DNA from: UBA1876 sp003446665
GTDB taxonomy: Bacteria; Synergistota; Synergistia; Synergistales; Thermovirgaceae
Direction: 5' to 3'
DNA: 64,000 nt
Assembly: GCA_040616305.1 (NCBI GenBank)
Contig: CP159918.1
Location: 1,612,001 to 1,676,000, forward strand
Below are positions 61,680 to 64,000 of the stretch, one piece after another. Made by a program: the position numbers and the translations under genes. The notes under the pieces are model-generated. The model was not told the origin of the DNA and made no database searches. It was given only the letters and a program-made list of their open reading frames with translations. Position 1 is the first letter of the stretch, and the number at the start of each line of letters is the position of its first letter.

Positions 61680-62623
61680 TGGCTGAGACGTTGCTTGAAA
61701 TAAAAGACCTGTACGTCAATTTTTACACCTATCGCGGGATAGTCCGGGCCATAAACGGCGTTTCCTTTACCGTCGAGAAGGGGGAGTTTTTCGGCCTCGT
61801 AGGTGAAACCGGCTGCGGGAAAAGCGTAACCGCATCAGCGGTATTGAACCTCATTCGCAACCCTGGAAGGATAGAAAGCGGACAGGTGGTCTTCAAGGGT
61901 AGGGACCTGCTTTCATTGCCCGCTGATACCTTCCGCAGCGAAATACGGGGAAAGGAAATAACCATGATCATGCAGCACCCGGTGGCGGCCTTGAATCCTG
62001 TTATGAGAGTAGGCGAACAAATCGCGGAAGTGTTTCCCGGAAAAGGGGACAAAACAGCCATTGTTGTAGAGAAACTGCGGGAAGTAAACATACCGGAACC
62101 GGAGAAGATAGCCCTTTCCTACCCGCACCAGCTTTCGGGAGGGATGGCGCAGAGAGTGATGATAGCCATGATGCTGGCTCCCAAACCGTCGCTTCTCATA
62201 GCCGACGAACCCACGACGGCGCTGGACGTTTCCGTTCAGGCCCAGGTGTTGGAACTCCTCAAGGAACTGGTGGCCAGACACCATTCGAGCGTGCTTCTGA
62301 TTACCCATGACATGTCGGTGGTTGCAGAAACATGCGACCGGGTCGGCGTCATGTATGCAGGAGACATAGTAGAGACCGGAACCGTCGAAGAGGTAATCTT
62401 CAACCCTTTGCATCCTTACACTAAAGGCCTCATGGCGGCCATCCCCTCAGAAAACAAGAAAAAACTGGAAGGGATACCGGGAATTGTCCCCGAACTGGTC
62501 TCACCACCGCCAGGCTGCCGTTTCCACCCCAGATGTCCCAGGGCAATGGCTATCTGTAGCAGAGAAAAACCCTCATCCCTTGAAGCCGTAAAGGCACATC
62601 GAGTCGCATGTCACCTTTATTGA
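61679..62623 (+). CDS. peptide ABC transporter ATP-binding protein, DppD/OppD type
   Basis: The 314-residue ATPase has Walker A GETGCGKSV, LSGGMAQRVMIAMML, LIADEPTTALD and a C-terminal oligo/dipeptide extension (PGCRFHPRCPRAMAIC). Its ATG shares bases with the permease stop (61677-61681). It completes the transporter begun by the ATPase at 54446. Confidence 0.93.
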   Translation: MAETLLEIKDLYVNFYTYRGIVRAINGVSFTVEKGEFFGLVGETGCGKSVTASAVLNLIRNPGRIESGQVVFKGRDLLSLPADTFRSEIRGKEITMIMQHPVAALNPVMRVGEQIAEVFPGKGDKTAIVVEKLREVNIPEPEKIALSYPHQLSGGMAQRVMIAMMLAPKPSLLIADEPTTALDVSVQAQVLELLKELVARHHSSVLLITHDMSVVAETCDRVGVMYAGDIVETGTVEEVIFNPLHPYTKGLMAAIPSENKKKLEGIPGIVPELVSPPPGCRFHPRCPRAMAICSREKPSSLEAVKAHRVACHLY

Positions 62624-62651
62624 GTCTTTCTCTTTCCCTCAAGGCAAAAGT

Positions 62652-62682
62652 AAAGGGGCCCGCTGGGGCCCCTTTATTCTCT
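62652..62682 (+). terminator. terminator of the peptide transporter operon
   Basis: AAAGGGGCCC and GGGGCCCCTTT pair around a short loop, followed by ATTCTC. It also faces the convergent ornithine-cyclodeaminase-like gene, for which the plus-strand tail is poor. Confidence 0.75.
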
Positions 62683-62699
62683 CGCCCCTTTTGACGAAG

Positions 62700-63683
62700 C
62701 TAAATCTGAACTACCCTGCCTGCACCTTTTTCGACCGCCCTCCTGTAAATAAGGTCCGCAGCAAGAACATCGTGGCTGGCGATCCCCATGAGCACGGCTC
62801 CCCTGCGCCCCTTTCGGGGCGAAGAGACCTTTCCGGCACAAAGATCTCCCATGTCTCCCAGTATATCTTCTTCTCCGGGATAGCCCTTCTGGAAATAGGC
62901 TCCTTGTTCCTGAGTCCAAAGGTACTGGTTTTTGTCGTCGCAGACGAAGGCTTCAGCCTTTGACATGACTTCGGCATCAAAGGCGGAGTCGTAATCCACG
63001 GCGATGGCCAGGCAATCCTTTTTAAGCCACTCTGATTTCACAAACCGCTCGGGGTCGGCCACTATCGGCGTGCATGTGACGACCACGTCGGCACCATCGA
63101 CTGCTTCCTGAACGCTGCGGCATGGAAGGACATTTATACCGGGCAGGTCTTTTTCTATCAGGCTCTTGTATTTTCCCAACTGCTGCGTGTAGACGTCATA
63201 GGCCTTTACCACCCTGAGGCCGGGCAGCGCTTTGGCCAAAGCTACAGTATTGGTCCTGCCCTGGACGCCCAGGCCTATAACAGCAAGTGTCCCGGCATCG
63301 GGGTCCGCCATGTGCCTTGCGCACACGCCCGTGGCGGCTCCGGTCCTCCAGGCGGTTATCCAATTGGCGTCCATGATCGACTTGACGATACCGGTTTCGG
63401 CTTCGTTGAGGCACATAATGCCATTAATATAGGGAAGACCCTTCGCCTGGTTGGGGGGATAACCCGAAACCCACTTGATTCCTGCAACATCCGCGTCAGC
63501 CCCCACAAAACATGGCATAGCGTGGATAAAACAGTCTTTTCTCGGGTGAATTCCTATCTTTGCCGGAAGCTCAACCTTGCCTTCTCCTTTAAGCCTGAAA
63601 CCTTTCTCCACCACATCCATCACTTCCGTTACGGAAATGCCGAGTGCATCGATTTCATCAAACGACAAGATTCTTATTTCCAT
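62700..63683 (-). CDS. ornithine cyclodeaminase/mu-crystallin family enzyme
   Basis: The 327-residue NAD(P)-binding enzyme belongs to the OCD/mu-crystallin family, which covers ornithine cyclodeaminase, alanine dehydrogenase and ketimine reductases: KWVSGYPPNQAKGLPYINGIMCLNEAETG, WITAWRTGAATGVCARHMADPDAGTLAVIGLGVQGRTN and VVVTCTPIVADPERFV. Substrate cannot be read. ATG at 63683 follows AAAGGAGGTC. It is followed upstream on the same strand by a sodium symporter, a likely partner for uptake. Confidence 0.9.
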   Translation of the reverse strand: MEIRILSFDEIDALGISVTEVMDVVEKGFRLKGEGKVELPAKIGIHPRKDCFIHAMPCFVGADADVAGIKWVSGYPPNQAKGLPYINGIMCLNEAETGIVKSIMDANWITAWRTGAATGVCARHMADPDAGTLAVIGLGVQGRTNTVALAKALPGLRVVKAYDVYTQQLGKYKSLIEKDLPGINVLPCRSVQEAVDGADVVVTCTPIVADPERFVKSEWLKKDCLAIAVDYDSAFDAEVMSKAEAFVCDDKNQYLWTQEQGAYFQKGYPGEEDILGDMGDLCAGKVSSPRKGRRGAVLMGIASHDVLAADLIYRRAVEKGAGRVVQI

Positions 63684-63771
63684 GATTCTGACCTCCTTTT
63701 TGGGGTGGCTCATGCTCCCGGAACTGTTTCATACAAATACAGGTGCTATGCTAGTCGTTACTATCACGTAT

Positions 63772-64000
63772 TCACGCCTTGAAGAAAGTGTCCAGTACCT
63801 CTTTTTTCGGAGCCGGAGTCAAAAAACTGACAACCACCAATACCATAAAAGACAAGACAATGGCCGGTACTATTGCGTTTACCCTGGGGCTTATGAAAAC
63901 GATACCGAATTGGTTGAAAAGGATGAACGAAACAATTCCTGTTATCATCGAAGCGATTACTCCCGAGGCGTTTGCGCGTTTCCAGTATAACCCCAGGATT
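63772..64000 (-). CDS. sodium:solute symporter, C-terminal part (cut by window edge)
   Basis: The minus-strand frame enters from the right edge and reads about 76 codons to TGA at 63774-63772: GLYWKRANASGVIASMITGIVSFILFNQ, a second membrane segment (AIVPAIVLSFMVLVVVSFLTPAP) and a charged tail. The GLYWKRANASG phrase is typical of the end of SSS-family (pantothenate/proline-type) symporters. The 5' part is outside the window. Confidence 0.85.
   Translation of the reverse strand, partial: ILGLYWKRANASGVIASMITGIVSFILFNQFGIVFISPRVNAIVPAIVLSFMVLVVVSFLTPAPKKEVLDTFFKA

Noticed and set aside
1..64000. tRNA and rRNA genes
   Set aside because: No cloverleaf with a T-loop GTTCRANYC pattern and no rRNA segment was noticed by eye; a tRNAscan run would settle it.

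Overview
The window looks like chromosome from an amino-acid-fermenting anaerobe, most likely a Synergistota member. The reasons are a selenocysteine-dependent glycine/sarcosine/betaine reductase module, many peptide and amino-acid uptake systems and peptidases with no sugar catabolism in view, a LysW-carrier lysine pathway, a carbon-starvation-type peptide transporter and a DUF3798-type binding protein. The phylum is inferred from gene content; there is no rRNA or tRNA gene here to confirm it.

Layout. 1-3226: nested mobile elements (an IS21-like element in the 3' end of an IS256-like transposase gene, which itself truncates a brnQ transporter). 3228-3600: a degenerate ~141-bp hairpin repeat array, then glnS, a small zinc-ribbon-like protein, and an archaeal/plant-type D-aminoacyl-tRNA deacylase. 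6992-8097: a promoter, a multi-hairpin leader RNA with a terminator, and proC. 9174-16566 (minus): PAS sensor kinase, response regulator, grdA (Sec), grdE, grdB (Sec), then five perfect 140-bp repeats and a BCCT transporter. 16660-18081: a complete IS256-family element with target duplication. 18292-22107: cstA, a small protein, a Get3/ArsA-like ATPase and a membrane-anchored protein. 22274-27894: lysine T-box leader and lysWXYZJK. 27898-38170: umuC-type polymerase, a GGDEF/EAL protein, aminotransferase plus split transketolase, a GIY-YIG-like protein and a TAXI binding protein. 38239-44324: GntR regulator divergent from aminotransferase, YjiH transporter, Ldh2-type dehydrogenase and LarA-like racemase. 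44332-45603 (minus): an OadB-type sodium pump subunit under a yybP-ykoY (manganese) riboswitch. 45722-51919 (minus): nucleoside/BMP-type ABC transporter with an M24 peptidase. 52226-62623: GntR regulator, M20 peptidase, and a dipeptide ABC operon with a dipeptide epimerase, split by an IS110 element. 62700-64000: ornithine-cyclodeaminase-like enzyme and the end of a sodium symporter.

Together the genes describe import of peptides, betaine-type compounds and amino acids, their hydrolysis, epimerisation, transamination and reduction, and several RNA- or GntR-controlled switches over these steps. The most unusual items are the two arrays of a structured ~140-bp repeat whose stems differ only by compensatory changes, the unidentified leader RNA before proC, and the stand-alone OadB gene behind a Mn-type riboswitch.
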